Shown: positions 25,667 through 35,429 of the stretch, piece by piece
How positions within the stretch are numbered: the stretch's first letter is position 1
How the letters are laid out: each line of letters opens with the position of its first letter
Origin: Dysgonomonas sp. 216
Lineage (GTDB): Bacteria; Bacteroidota; Bacteroidia; Bacteroidales; Dysgonomonadaceae
Reading direction: 5' to 3'
Length of the DNA stretch: 64,000 bases
Assembly: GCF_010501065.1 (NCBI RefSeq)
Contig: NZ_QVMM01000007.1
Coordinates: forward strand, 1 to 64,000
Translations under genes and position numbers: made by a program
The notes under the pieces: generated by a model
What the model saw: only the letters and a program-made list of their open reading frames with translations
What the model was told of the DNA's origin: nothing
Databases searched by the model: none

Positions 25667-26482
25667 ATGATAAAGAATAAATTATTCTTATTGTTAATTT
25701 TTGTGGTCGCGTTCATGACCTCTTGCGTGACGCCTAAAGACACAAATTATTTACAAGACATAGATTATCCCACCACAGGAGATGTAGCTCCTGTCGATTA
25801 CCTGATTATTCCGGGAGATCAACTTATCTTAAAAGTCTTTACATTGAATGAAGATATGAAAATATTATTTTCGATGTTTATATCTGAAGACAACAGAACT
25901 CTTACCGACAATCGGAATAATAATAACATGTACATTCAAAATCAGGGACTTTTTGGCTCACGAAGTACACCAAATAATGTTTTAAATGTTGCATCGGATG
26001 GAACTGTTAATATCCCATTTGTCGGGCTTTTGGAAGTGAAAGGTCTTACAGTGCTGGAAGCAAAGAAGAAAATAGCAAATAGCTTTCAGGCTTTTTCTTC
26101 AGATGTAACAGTTGATATATCTTTGAGGAACAGGGTTTTTTATGTAGTTGGTGCCGCCGGTTCCAAAACAGTTCAAATGAATAACCTGAGAATGAATATA
26201 TATCAGGCTATGTCTCAGATAGGAAATGTTGATATGTATGCAAACAGAAAACAAGTTCGAATATTGAGACAAACATCGGATGGAACCGAAGTAAAAACTT
26301 TTGACCTTCGATCGAAAGATATTGTGGACTCCGAGTATTACTATATTCAACCGAATGATGTTATTTATATGCCTACAATGCAGCGAAGGTTCTATGGAGC
26401 CGTAACCTCATTTACAGGTGTTTTTGGTCTTCTCTCAAGTATTGCTGGTATTGCGGTGTTGATAATAAAATTAGTGCGATGA
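25667..26482 (+). CDS. Polysaccharide export lipoprotein (OPX/Wza-like), copy 1
   Basis: A 271-residue outer-membrane polysaccharide export protein. The ATG at 25667 gives a lipoprotein signal ending MTSC (Cys20); an in-frame TTG at 25658 is less likely. The Poly_export domain (about 42-150; DYLIIPGDQLILKVF, then TVNIPFVGLLEVKGLTVLEAKKKI) is followed by a SLBB-like domain (about 150-230) and a C-terminal hydrophobic helix (about 245-268). A long insertion rich in Asn (NRNNNNMY) sits in the first domain. It overlaps its paralogue by 4 bp. Confidence 0.92.
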   Translation: MIKNKLFLLLIFVVAFMTSCVTPKDTNYLQDIDYPTTGDVAPVDYLIIPGDQLILKVFTLNEDMKILFSMFISEDNRTLTDNRNNNNMYIQNQGLFGSRSTPNNVLNVASDGTVNIPFVGLLEVKGLTVLEAKKKIANSFQAFSSDVTVDISLRNRVFYVVGAAGSKTVQMNNLRMNIYQAMSQIGNVDMYANRKQVRILRQTSDGTEVKTFDLRSKDIVDSEYYYIQPNDVIYMPTMQRRFYGAVTSFTGVFGLLSSIAGIAVLIIKLVR

Positions 26483-27261
26483 ATAGAAAATATTTAAAAA
26501 ATATATTGTTGTTTTTAGGCGTATTCGTAGTTTTACATTCGTGTATTTCGCCTAAACAATCGAATTTGCTTCAGCCAAATCATGAGCCTTTTTATGTGCC
26601 AAAGCTTTTTGAGGATTATCGTTTACAAGCAAATGACGAGATATACTGTACTATATTAACAAGTAATACAGAATTCGCCAAAACTTTTAATGGCATTTTA
26701 ACCTCGTCAGAAAGCTTATCAGCTACTGAGAATAATTTCGGGCAACAACAGAACGCATACATTGTATATGATAACGGGAACGTATCTATTCCGTTTTTCG
26801 GAGACATTAAAGTTTTAGGACTTACATTAAGGGATGCAGAACTTGCCATTCAGCGTGTCATGAGAAAGTCTACACCGGATGCGCAGGTACGTGTTAGCCT
26901 CAAAAACAATCTTTTTTACGTTGTTTCGGATAAACAGAATGGGGTATATGCTGTATATAAAGATAATATGACTATATATCAGGCAATAGCAATTTCGGGA
27001 AATCCTTCGGAAGAAGTTGATTTCAGTAAAATAAAGATTGTCAGGATGACTGAAAATGGACAGTCTGTTGTTAAAGAGTTTGATTTGAGAACAGAGTCGG
27101 TTATTGAGTCTGAATATTATTATATAAAACCAAATGACGTGTTATATTATTCGACTAGTAAAGGTTCTTTTTTCAAAGTTAAATCTTTTACATCTTTAAT
27201 TACAACGATAATTACGCCTATAACATTTTTGGTTACAATGTTAGCTATTGATATTAAGTAA
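26479..27261 (+). CDS. Polysaccharide export lipoprotein (OPX/Wza-like), copy 2
   Basis: A 260-residue paralogue of the gene in front, with the same order of parts: lipoprotein signal ending LHSC (Cys22), Poly_export domain (LQANDEIYCTIL, then GNVSIPFFGDIKVLGLTLRDAELAI), SLBB-like region (YYIKPNDVLYYST) and a C-terminal hydrophobic helix. Two tandem OPX proteins could build a hetero-oligomeric pore or each serve a different step. It is coupled to the Wzc-like gene 5 bp downstream. The two share motifs but much of the sequence differs, so the duplication is old. Confidence 0.92.
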   Translation: MNRKYLKNILLFLGVFVVLHSCISPKQSNLLQPNHEPFYVPKLFEDYRLQANDEIYCTILTSNTEFAKTFNGILTSSESLSATENNFGQQQNAYIVYDNGNVSIPFFGDIKVLGLTLRDAELAIQRVMRKSTPDAQVRVSLKNNLFYVVSDKQNGVYAVYKDNMTIYQAIAISGNPSEEVDFSKIKIVRMTENGQSVVKEFDLRTESVIESEYYYIKPNDVLYYSTSKGSFFKVKSFTSLITTIITPITFLVTMLAIDIK

Positions 27262-27266
27262 ACACA

Positions 27267-29657
27267 ATGGAACAAAATAACACTATTAGAGATCCTTTTT
27301 TTGACGAAGCACAAGTAAAGTCGAAGTTTTCTTTTGACTTTGTTTTGTGGTTTTATCGCATACTAAAATATTGGTATTTGTTTGCTATATCTTTAATTTT
27401 ATTTTTAGGATACGCATATATCAAAAATAAATCGTGGAAACCATATTACACAACCACAGCTAAGTTGATGATTGAGCCTCGTAATACAAGTATTGGTGTT
27501 GCCATGGGAACCGTGCCATCTCATGCTTTGACCAGAGGACTGACAAATCAACAAATGATTTTGACTTCTTATGAAATGATTGCAAAAACTGTGGACAGGT
27601 TACCTCAGTTGCAAGTTGATTATTTCAGAACCGGAAAGTTCAGATCTGATAATTTGTATGGGATGACTCCTATTACTATAGAATGTAGTTATATTGCTCC
27701 AAGTGCATATAACTATGTATATACAATAGAGCCTATAAATAACGAGAAATGTAGGATATATTATGCTGAAACAGGAGATACGCCTCCATTTTCGATGGAA
27801 ATCCCTTATGGAGAACTTGTACCTGAATCGCGTTTCTTTATTCGAATAAGAAAAACAGAAAGATTTACTCCAAACTTTATACCTTTTAATTTTAGATTTG
27901 TTTCTAAAAATGAGCTTGTTGCTCGTTATTCGGGAGGACGAATTCAGACGGGGCAGTATTTGGAAGGAGCTTCGGTTTTAGCTATATCAATGGTTGGAGA
28001 TAATTCGAAACAAGATGTTGATTTTTTAACGGCATTACTTGATGAGTTTGAAATACATAATCTGTCATTAAAAAATGAAGCCGCCGATAAAACAATAGCC
28101 TTTATTGATAAACAACTGGAAATTATATCGGATTCGTTGAGATTTTCTGAATTGTTATTTCACGATTTTCAGGAACGGACAGGTATTTACAAATTAGAGT
28201 CGGATGACAATCGTCAACGTTTAAATGGAGTATTGTCGGCCATAGGAGAAAATAGAGCCAAAGAGGCTGCCATCATAAAATTGACAGAGGTTATAAACAG
28301 TTCAATTCTTAGCGATGAAGAACTTATTGATCCTGCCAGTTTAGGACTTGGTGTAGAAGCACAAGTTGGAGGACCATTATCTCAATATGTGGTTAAATAT
28401 AATGAGATAATTAAGAAGATGAAAGAAATGGGTGGAGCCAATCCGCTTTACTCAAGAAGCGAAAAGGAATTGTTCGAAATAAAAATGAACATCCTTAATG
28501 GTCTGAAAAACATACAAAATCAAATACAACTGGAAAAAGAAGATCTTGAGAATATATCTAAAACTTTACAAGTAAGTTTGGACTCGCTACCTGCACAGGA
28601 GCGTGAATTTTTGAGGTACGAACGTCATTATAAGATAAATGAGTCTTACGACACATACTTGAAGAGCAAGAAATATGAAGCGTCCATTCAAAAAGCATCT
28701 AATGTCCCCGACAACTATATTCTAGAGAAACCACGTCAACAGGGAGGGGCTGTAAATACCGGGGAAAAAGAACAAAATTACTTAATGTTTTTTGCTATAG
28801 GACTAGTTATTCCGTTGGCATTTGTTGTATGTAAGGAAGAGCTGTTTAACTATTCTATATCGACAAAAGAAGAGTGTGAGAAAATATCAGGATTGCCTGT
28901 TATCGGAACTATTGAAAATATTGCTAAAAAACAGTCGACAGGTGCTGTATTAGTTAAAAACTTTCCAAAATCGAGTTTTGCCGAGTCGTTTAGAAATATG
29001 CGGGTACGTCTCGAATATATAACACAAAAAGAATCTTCGATCTCTTTGTTAGTAACTTCTGCCGAGCCTGCTGATGGTAAAACATTTGTGGCTGCCAATG
29101 TGGCATCTGTATATCAATTGACAGGTAAACGGGTTATATTGGTAGACTTTGACCTTCGCCGTCCTTCGGTGGGAAAAAATCTGAATATACACTCAAAAAA
29201 AGGGGTTTCAAACTATCTGGTTGGTCAAGTATCTTTAGATGAAATTATTTTAGTCCATCCTGAATTTGGGTTTGATGTTGTTACAGTAGGAACATTGCCA
29301 CCTAACCCTAGTGAACTGATAAAAACACAAAAGACGAAAGATCTGATCGATTATCTGAAAGCTACTTACGATTATGTAATTCTTGACTGTAGTCCTATTG
29401 GGCTTGTTTCGGATGCATATATCCTTTCTAAATATGTCGATTCAACTCTGTTTGTTATACGTAGGGCTAAAACAAATAAAGCGTTCTTTAAAAGTGTAAT
29501 AACACAGGTTCGCGACGACGGATTAGAACGTTTTGCACTTGTGTTCAATGATGTAAAAGGGCGTGAAGGATATTATGGTACATCGCGGTATTACGGAGAT
29601 AAATCTTATTACCTGAAACGGAATTCATATTATCACGACGATTACTTCGAAAAATAA
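27267..29657 (+). CDS. Wzc-like polysaccharide co-polymerase / BY-kinase
   Basis: A 796-residue inner-membrane protein that controls polymer length and export. The N-terminal TM (about 36-54) and a second TM (about 508-528) flank a Wzz-type periplasmic region with coiled coils (about 265-320 and 390-470). The cytoplasmic kinase has Walker A PADGKTFVAAN (near 599-610), Walker A' VILVDFDLRRP and Walker B YVILDCSPIG. The tail has many Tyr (about 15 in the last 35 residues), the autophosphorylation cluster. Together with the two OPX genes it forms a full export core, but polymer-making genes are absent here. Confidence 0.94.
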   Translation: MEQNNTIRDPFFDEAQVKSKFSFDFVLWFYRILKYWYLFAISLILFLGYAYIKNKSWKPYYTTTAKLMIEPRNTSIGVAMGTVPSHALTRGLTNQQMILTSYEMIAKTVDRLPQLQVDYFRTGKFRSDNLYGMTPITIECSYIAPSAYNYVYTIEPINNEKCRIYYAETGDTPPFSMEIPYGELVPESRFFIRIRKTERFTPNFIPFNFRFVSKNELVARYSGGRIQTGQYLEGASVLAISMVGDNSKQDVDFLTALLDEFEIHNLSLKNEAADKTIAFIDKQLEIISDSLRFSELLFHDFQERTGIYKLESDDNRQRLNGVLSAIGENRAKEAAIIKLTEVINSSILSDEELIDPASLGLGVEAQVGGPLSQYVVKYNEIIKKMKEMGGANPLYSRSEKELFEIKMNILNGLKNIQNQIQLEKEDLENISKTLQVSLDSLPAQEREFLRYERHYKINESYDTYLKSKKYEASIQKASNVPDNYILEKPRQQGGAVNTGEKEQNYLMFFAIGLVIPLAFVVCKEELFNYSISTKEECEKISGLPVIGTIENIAKKQSTGAVLVKNFPKSSFAESFRNMRVRLEYITQKESSISLLVTSAEPADGKTFVAANVASVYQLTGKRVILVDFDLRRPSVGKNLNIHSKKGVSNYLVGQVSLDEIILVHPEFGFDVVTVGTLPPNPSELIKTQKTKDLIDYLKATYDYVILDCSPIGLVSDAYILSKYVDSTLFVIRRAKTNKAFFKSVITQVRDDGLERFALVFNDVKGREGYYGTSRYYGDKSYYLKRNSYYHDDYFEK

Positions 29658-29666
29658 AAAAAATTA

Positions 29667-29698
29667 AAAAGAGGAGCTTAAACAGTTCCTCTTTTTTC
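29667..29698 (+). terminator. Intrinsic terminator after the export operon
   Basis: The stem aagaggag/ctcctctt-type pairing (29669-29676 with about 29687-29694) around a loop is followed by a T-run. It closes the OPX-OPX-Wzc unit. Confidence 0.7.
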
Positions 29699-29715
29699 TT
29701 CTTGCCTATAATTTA

Positions 29716-29723
29716 TATATTTG
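29716..29723 (+). promoter_or_regulatory. -7 box for the TPR gene
   Basis: TATATTTG matches TAnnTTTG. It overlaps an in-frame TTG at 29721, so translation must start further on, at ATG 29742. Confidence 0.55.
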
Positions 29724-29741
29724 CCCAATATTCAGTATTAT

Positions 29742-31832
29742 ATGATGAAAAGAAATGCGATTATATTCATAACACTGCTAGTCAGTATTGCAAACTTTGC
29801 GCAAATAAATACAGACAGGGTTATACTTATTGGGCGAAATGCTTTGTACTACGAAGATTATGTTCTTTCGATACAATATTTTAATCAGGTTATAAAAATA
29901 AAACCATATTTGGCCGAACCTTATTATTACAGAGCTATCGCAAAGTTTTATCTCGATGATGTAAAGGGTGCCGAAGAAGATTGTAGCTTATGCGTTGACC
30001 ATAATCCGTTTTACATAAATGCATACCAACTTCGGGGCGATGCACGCCTTAGCCTTGAAGATTATAAAGGAGCAATTGAAGATTATAAAAAGGTTATCGA
30101 TTATTCTCCTGACAACAAGTATGCTTTACGTAATCAGGCTATTGCTCACATTCAGAATAAGGATTATAAACAAGCCGAAAACGATTTGGATGTACTATTG
30201 AAAGCTTATCCCAAATTCTCGGAAGCTTTACTCATTCGAGGTACTATGCATGCAGAGGTTGGAGACACTGCAAAGGCCTTTCAGGATTACGGGTTGGCTA
30301 TAGAATACGACAAATATTATTCTCAAGCCTATTCGATGAGAGGATTATTATATTACCAGAAGAAAGACTATGATGATGCTTTGGCCGATTTTGACGAGGC
30401 TATTAAACTAGAACCTTTGTTTACGGGTAATTATATAAACAGAGGATTGGTTAAATATTCGAAAAATGATTTGCGCGGCGCTATGGCCGATTATGACAAG
30501 GTTATTGAAACCGATCCGAACAATATTATAGCCCGGTTTAACAGGGGGCTACTTCGCAGACAAGTTGGAGACGACAACAGGGCTATCGAAGACTTTGATA
30601 TAGTAATAAAAGTAGAACCCGAAAATTATCTTGCATACCTGAACAGAGCACTGCTTAAGCAAAGCATATCTGACAATAAAGGTGCAATAGCCGATTTAGA
30701 TGTAGTATTAGCCGCACATCCTGATTTTTATCAGGGTTTTTATATACGCTCGGAACTGAAACGTAAGCAAAATAATCTTCGTAGTGCCGAAAGTGATTAT
30801 TTATATGCACGTAAGGCGGAAGACCAATTTATGCGTACTGCTCAAGATGCAGATGATAAAGCATCGGCTGGTAAGAAAGGAAAGAAAGAAAAAGACTCTA
30901 ACATTAGGGAGCAATCAGACAATACAATCGATAAGTTCAATATGCTAGTGGTTGCCGATACAAAAGAGCAGGAAAAAAGTAAGTATAAGAGCGAAACAAG
31001 AGGAAGGGTACAGAACAGGCAAGTTAAAATAGAACTTGAACCCCGCTATGTTGTAACGTTTTACGAAAAACAGGACGAGTTAAGAAGCTTTGTCCGTCTA
31101 AATAAAGCTTTAGATAATTTAAACAGTGAAAAATTCCTTAGCCGGAAAGCAATTATAACTAACAGGGAGGTACCTCTTGACGAAACGCAGATTGAAGTTC
31201 ATTTTGCATCGATAAATGAGTATTCGAAACTAGTCGTCGAAAATCCGAATAATCCGAATTATCTTTTTGCCAGAGCAATGGACTATATGCTTATACAAGA
31301 TTTTGCTAGTGCTTCGGAAGATTTGACTAAGGCTATAGAATTGAAACCTGATTTTATGCTTGCTTATTTCAATTTAGGTGTTGTTTATACAAAACAATTA
31401 ATATTCAGGGAGCATGTACCCGAATATGAAAGCTCGGCACAAGAGGATAAATTGAAGCTGTCGGAAAACATTGGTAAATCATCTTCGTTAGGATCAATAA
31501 CATTGAAAGATGAACCTAAATCGGATAAAAAAATGTTTGAATACGAGAACATACTGAAAAGTTATGCAAAAGTACTGGAACTTGATCCCGATTTTGTTTA
31601 TGCTTACTATAACAGAGGAGAGGTAAGATCGATGCAACGCGATTTCAGAGCTGCTATATTAGATTACAACGAAGCACTGAAACGTGAACCGGAGTTTGCC
31701 GATGCTTATTTTAACAGAGGATTAGCAAGGTTGCAAATTGGTGATAAAACACGTGGATTAAGCGATTTACGAAAGGCTGGAGAGTTAGGTATAGCCTCGG
31801 CTTATAGTATCATTAAACGAATGACAGAATAA
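29742..31832 (+). CDS. Secreted TPR-repeat protein
   Basis: A 696-residue protein with a signal peptide (MMKRNAIIFITLLVSIANFAQ) and about ten tetratricopeptide repeats. The first block (about residues 20-360) has repeats of the type YYRAIAKFYLDDVKGAEEDC. A charged linker (about 370-440) follows, then a region with RGRVQNRQVKIELEPRYVV, and a second TPR block (about 500-696) ending LARLQIGDKTRGLSDLRKAGELG. TPR arrays bind partner proteins. A promoter separates it from the export operon, yet a scaffold role for surface polymer or envelope machinery is possible. Confidence 0.88.
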   Translation: MMKRNAIIFITLLVSIANFAQINTDRVILIGRNALYYEDYVLSIQYFNQVIKIKPYLAEPYYYRAIAKFYLDDVKGAEEDCSLCVDHNPFYINAYQLRGDARLSLEDYKGAIEDYKKVIDYSPDNKYALRNQAIAHIQNKDYKQAENDLDVLLKAYPKFSEALLIRGTMHAEVGDTAKAFQDYGLAIEYDKYYSQAYSMRGLLYYQKKDYDDALADFDEAIKLEPLFTGNYINRGLVKYSKNDLRGAMADYDKVIETDPNNIIARFNRGLLRRQVGDDNRAIEDFDIVIKVEPENYLAYLNRALLKQSISDNKGAIADLDVVLAAHPDFYQGFYIRSELKRKQNNLRSAESDYLYARKAEDQFMRTAQDADDKASAGKKGKKEKDSNIREQSDNTIDKFNMLVVADTKEQEKSKYKSETRGRVQNRQVKIELEPRYVVTFYEKQDELRSFVRLNKALDNLNSEKFLSRKAIITNREVPLDETQIEVHFASINEYSKLVVENPNNPNYLFARAMDYMLIQDFASASEDLTKAIELKPDFMLAYFNLGVVYTKQLIFREHVPEYESSAQEDKLKLSENIGKSSSLGSITLKDEPKSDKKMFEYENILKSYAKVLELDPDFVYAYYNRGEVRSMQRDFRAAILDYNEALKREPEFADAYFNRGLARLQIGDKTRGLSDLRKAGELGIASAYSIIKRMTE

Positions 31833-31916
31833 CAATTATTGTTTTTGAACAGTTTGATTGTTTTCATGTTATAATCTGAGAAATACGAATTTGTAAAACT
31901 GATAGGTAAATTTGGT

Positions 31917-33413
31917 ATGTTTGATAAAGAAGATAAAGCTTTTATAGCAATAGCAGGAGATAAAGATGTGTGCATGATTCCTAAAATGGCGAATCGGCAC
32001 GGACTGATAACCGGTGCAACCGGAACAGGAAAAACTGTAACCCTTCAGAATTTGGCCGAAACATTTTCACAAATGGGTGTACCTGTTTTTGCGGCAGATA
32101 TTAAAGGCGATTTGTCGGGGGTAGCTAATAAAGGCGGCAATAAAGATAGCGTAATAAAAAGAGTTAATGCCTATAACCTTGTTGAAAAGGGATTTCAGTT
32201 TCAAGGTTTTCCAGTCCAGTTTTGGGATGTTTTTGGCGAACAAGGAGTTCCTGTAAGGGCTACAGTAGCCGATATGGGTGCATCTCTGTTGTCACGCTTA
32301 CTTTCACTGAACGATACCCAGAGTGCAGTACTTACGGTTGTGTTCAAAATATCGAAAGACGAATCGCTGGAGCTTATTGACCTTAAGGATCTGCAAAAAA
32401 TACTTGAATATGTAGGTAACAATGCATCGAAGTTTACAGCAAGTTATGGTAATATATCAATGGCAAGCATTGGCGCTATACAGCGTGGTGTTTTGCAGCT
32501 GGAACAAGATGGTGCCGATCAGTTTTTTGGAGAACCGGCTTTGAATTTCGACGATTTTATACAAACAAACGGAAATAAAGGTGTTATAAATATATTAGCA
32601 GCCGATAAGTTGATGAACTCGCCAAGGGTTTACACAACTTTCCTGCTTTGGATGATGACTAAATTGTTTGAACAATTGCCCGAAGTGGGCGATATGGACA
32701 AGCCTAAATTAGTATTCTTTTTCGATGAAGCACATCTTCTATTTAACGACTCGCCTAAGGCGTTGACCGATAAAGTAGAGCAGGTTGTAAGATTGATACG
32801 CTCGAAAGGCGTAGGTATATATTTTGTAACACAAACCCCATCCGATATTCCGGATGTAATACTGGGACAGCTCGGGAATCGTATACAACATGCATTGCGT
32901 GCATATACTCCCAAAGATCAGAAAGCGTTGAAAACCGCTGCTCAAACATTTAGGGCAAATCCGGCATTCGATACCGAAACTGCTATTTCGCAACTCGAAA
33001 CCGGCGAAGCTTTAGTCTCATTTTTAGATGAGAAAGGAGCTCCACAACCGGTAGAAAGAGCGTTTATATTACCTCCCGAAGGTCAAATTGGACCAATAAC
33101 AGCTGAAGAGCGGACCAATATTACACAAACTTCTATTGTGTATCGTTATTATTCGCAGGCGCAGGACCGTGAGTCGGCGTATGAAAAGTTAACCGTGCAT
33201 CTGAATAATATTCAGCAGGAAAAGGAAGCTGCCGAACAATTAAAACAAGAAGAAAAGGCGCGGAAGGAACAGGAAAAAGCAGACAAAGTGCAAGAAAAAC
33301 AACGTCAGCAAACAAAAAAAACGCGTAACCGCTTCCTCCAAACATTGGCAACAGCAGTGCTTGTTCCCGTTGCCCGCCAATTTATTAATTCGTTTTTTAA
33401 AAAGAAAAAGTGA
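31917..33413 (+). CDS. HerA/FtsK-like ATPase, DUF853 family
   Basis: A 498-residue P-loop ATPase of the DUF853 (YjgR-like) family. Walker A is GATGTGKT (33-40), the DIKGDLSG segment follows near 66, Walker B is [12 protein letters not shown] (about 261-272), and the arginine-finger region is [15 protein letters not shown]. The C-terminal 70 residues are a Lys/Glu/Gln coiled coil ending in basic residues. Related to HerA and VirB4-type motors, its role is unclear; DNA or protein translocation has been suggested. The gene stands alone. Confidence 0.9.
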   Translation: MFDKEDKAFIAIAGDKDVCMIPKMANRHGLITGATGTGKTVTLQNLAETFSQMGVPVFAADIKGDLSGVANKGGNKDSVIKRVNAYNLVEKGFQFQGFPVQFWDVFGEQGVPVRATVADMGASLLSRLLSLNDTQSAVLTVVFKISKDESLELIDLKDLQKILEYVGNNASKFTASYGNISMASIGAIQRGVLQLEQDGADQFFGEPALNFDDFIQTNGNKGVINILAADKLMNSPRVYTTFLLWMMTKLFEQLPEVGDMDKPKLVFFFDEAHLLFNDSPKALTDKVEQVVRLIRSKGVGIYFVTQTPSDIPDVILGQLGNRIQHALRAYTPKDQKALKTAAQTFRANPAFDTETAISQLETGEALVSFLDEKGAPQPVERAFILPPEGQIGPITAEERTNITQTSIVYRYYSQAQDRESAYEKLTVHLNNIQQEKEAAEQLKQEEKARKEQEKADKVQEKQRQQTKKTRNRFLQTLATAVLVPVARQFINSFFKKKK

Positions 33414-33605
33414 AATAACTTCTGTTTGGCATATTTCGGGGTTTTGTAAAATTGTTTAACTATTGATTCTCAGCAGTATTTACTTTGTTGTTAGATTCTT
33501 GAATTAGATCATTATAAATCAGATAAAATGTCTGGTATTATAATATCCTAAAACTTCTAAATCTTTATCTAAACCAAAGTTAGTTTCAATAAAATATGTA
33601 AATTT

Positions 33606-33625
33606 GTCAGTTATCATTGACTGAC
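33606..33625. promoter_or_regulatory. Dyad in the leader of the sigma-54 activator gene
   Basis: GTCAGT and ACTGAC form a 6-bp inverted repeat around 8 bases, right behind a TAAATTTG -7 box (33599-33606). It could be an operator or leader hairpin for the 33639 gene. Confidence 0.35.
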
Positions 33626-33638
33626 GCAATAAATTGTT

Positions 33639-34925
33639 ATGGCAAAACCTGATATTCAGCAAGTAAAACAACGTTTCGGTATAATAGGAACATCCCCATC
33701 GCTTGATAGGGCTATTGATGTGGCTTTGCAAGTTGCACCAACCGATATGTCGGTATTGGTTACAGGCGAAAGTGGGGTTGGTAAAGAAAGCTTCCCTCAA
33801 ATTATACATCAGTTTAGTCATCGTAAGCATGGTACATATATAGCTGTAAACTGTGGTTCGATACCCGAAGGTACAATAGACTCGGAATTATTCGGGCACG
33901 AAAAAGGTTCGTTCACAGGAGCTACCGGAGAGAGAAAAGGATATTTTGAAGTAGCAAACGGAGGAACGCTTTTTCTGGACGAAGTGGGTGAGCTTCCGTT
34001 ATCGACTCAGGCACGCTTGTTACGCGTGCTCGAAACAGGCGAATTTATAAAGGTAGGGTCTTCTAAAGTTGAAAAAACCGATGTAAGGGTAGTTGCTGCA
34101 ACAAATCTGGATATGGTAAATGCCATCAATAACGGGCGTTTTCGCGAAGATTTATATTATAGGTTGAACACTGTTCCTATTAAAATTCCGGCATTAAGGG
34201 AGCGAAAAGATGATATACCTCTGCTTTTCAGAAAATTTGCGAGCGATTGTGCCGAAAAATATTCGATGCCGTCTATAGTGCTAACAGATGATGCCAAGCA
34301 AATGCTAAAAGAATACCGCTGGCCCGGGAACATCCGACAATTGAAAAACATTACAGACCAAATATCGATAATAGAACAAAGCAGGGAAATAACCACCGAA
34401 ATACTAAAGCGGTATTTACCCGATAACGAAGTTAGAATAGTTCCGTTAGGATTGTCGGGAGCAGCAAACGATCAGAAAATGTTTGGTAGTGAACGGGAAA
34501 TACTGTATCAGGTGCTTTTTGATATGAAAAAAGATGTGAATGATCTGAAGAAGGTTGTTCATAACATTATATCGGGAGGCATAAATATAAATGGCGGGCA
34601 ACATAATAATGTTCCGAATGATGATGATAAAATAGTTGTTCCTTCGATAGTTGTTGCACCCGATCAGAAAGACATGCTTCCTGTGAAGTTTTTAGATGAC
34701 ACATCGTCTGTTGAGCCAACAATTATAAATGCCGATATTGAAGAGATTGAAGCTAAAGATGCATCCAACGAAGAAAATCTCTCGTTACAGGATGTTGAAA
34801 AGGAGATGATAAAAAAGGCTTTAGAACGCCATAACGGAAAACGAAAAAATGCAGCGGAAGATCTGAAAATATCAGAACGTACACTGTATCGTAAAATTAA
34901 AGAATACAATCTGGATAATTTATGA
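33639..34925 (+). CDS. Sigma-54-dependent transcriptional activator without receiver domain
   Basis: A 428-residue AAA+ enhancer-binding protein. The AAA+ domain begins almost at the N-terminus: Walker A GESGVGKE (43-50), the sigma-54 contact loop GSFTGA (90-95; the consensus is GAFTGA), Walker B GGTLFLDEVGEL (about 107-118), arginine region REDLYYRL. A Fis-type helix-turn-helix is at the end (KNAAEDLKISERTLYRKIKEY). A 130-residue acidic linker (about 265-390) separates them. Lacking a receiver or sensor domain, it may be controlled by a partner protein, as PspF is by PspA. Overlaps lptE by 4 bp. Confidence 0.93.
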   Translation: MAKPDIQQVKQRFGIIGTSPSLDRAIDVALQVAPTDMSVLVTGESGVGKESFPQIIHQFSHRKHGTYIAVNCGSIPEGTIDSELFGHEKGSFTGATGERKGYFEVANGGTLFLDEVGELPLSTQARLLRVLETGEFIKVGSSKVEKTDVRVVAATNLDMVNAINNGRFREDLYYRLNTVPIKIPALRERKDDIPLLFRKFASDCAEKYSMPSIVLTDDAKQMLKEYRWPGNIRQLKNITDQISIIEQSREITTEILKRYLPDNEVRIVPLGLSGAANDQKMFGSEREILYQVLFDMKKDVNDLKKVVHNIISGGININGGQHNNVPNDDDKIVVPSIVVAPDQKDMLPVKFLDDTSSVEPTIINADIEEIEAKDASNEENLSLQDVEKEMIKKALERHNGKRKNAAEDLKISERTLYRKIKEYNLDNL

Positions 34926-35425
34926 AAAAAGCTTCAGCTTTGTTTTTAATGATTTTAATTGCAGTATCGTGCAGGGTGTCTTATCAATTTAATGGGGCGT
35001 CTATCGACTATAATATAATAAAGACAATAGATATAAGGGACTTTCAGAATCAGGCTGCAATGGTTTATCCTCCATTGACGCAGGTTTTTAACGAGAAACT
35101 GAAAGATCATTATACAAAGAATACTAAACTGACGTTTACCGATGCTGCTCCCGATTTGGAACTTGAGGGAGAAATTATCAGGTACGATTTAGTATCGCAA
35201 ACGCCAAAAGACGGGCAGTGGGACTCCGAAACCCGTTTGACGTTGGCTGTACGAATACGATTCAAAAACAACAAACAACCTAACGAAGACAGGGAAGAAA
35301 CCATATCGGCATATCGCGATTTTTCTAGTAGCAAATTGCTGACCGATGTACAGGATCAGCTTATCGACGAGCTTTCTGAAGAAATTGTCGATCAGATATT
35401 TAATGCAACCCTCTCAAAATGGTAA
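34922..35425 (+). CDS. lptE: LptE-like LPS assembly lipoprotein
   Basis: A 167-residue lipoprotein (signal ending AVSC, Cys17). The Bacteroidota LptE pattern is clear: YQFNGASIDYNIIKTIDIRDFQNQA near the start, then LEGEIIRYDL and LTLAVRIRFKN, strands of the alpha/beta fold, and a C-terminal helix. LptE plugs the LptD barrel and guides LPS to the outer surface. It begins within the stop codon of the sigma-54 activator gene and is followed 4 bp later by the TPR-like gene, so the activator may influence LPS transport. Confidence 0.88.
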   Translation: MKKASALFLMILIAVSCRVSYQFNGASIDYNIIKTIDIRDFQNQAAMVYPPLTQVFNEKLKDHYTKNTKLTFTDAAPDLELEGEIIRYDLVSQTPKDGQWDSETRLTLAVRIRFKNNKQPNEDREETISAYRDFSSSKLLTDVQDQLIDELSEEIVDQIFNATLSKW

Positions 35426-35429
35426 AAGT

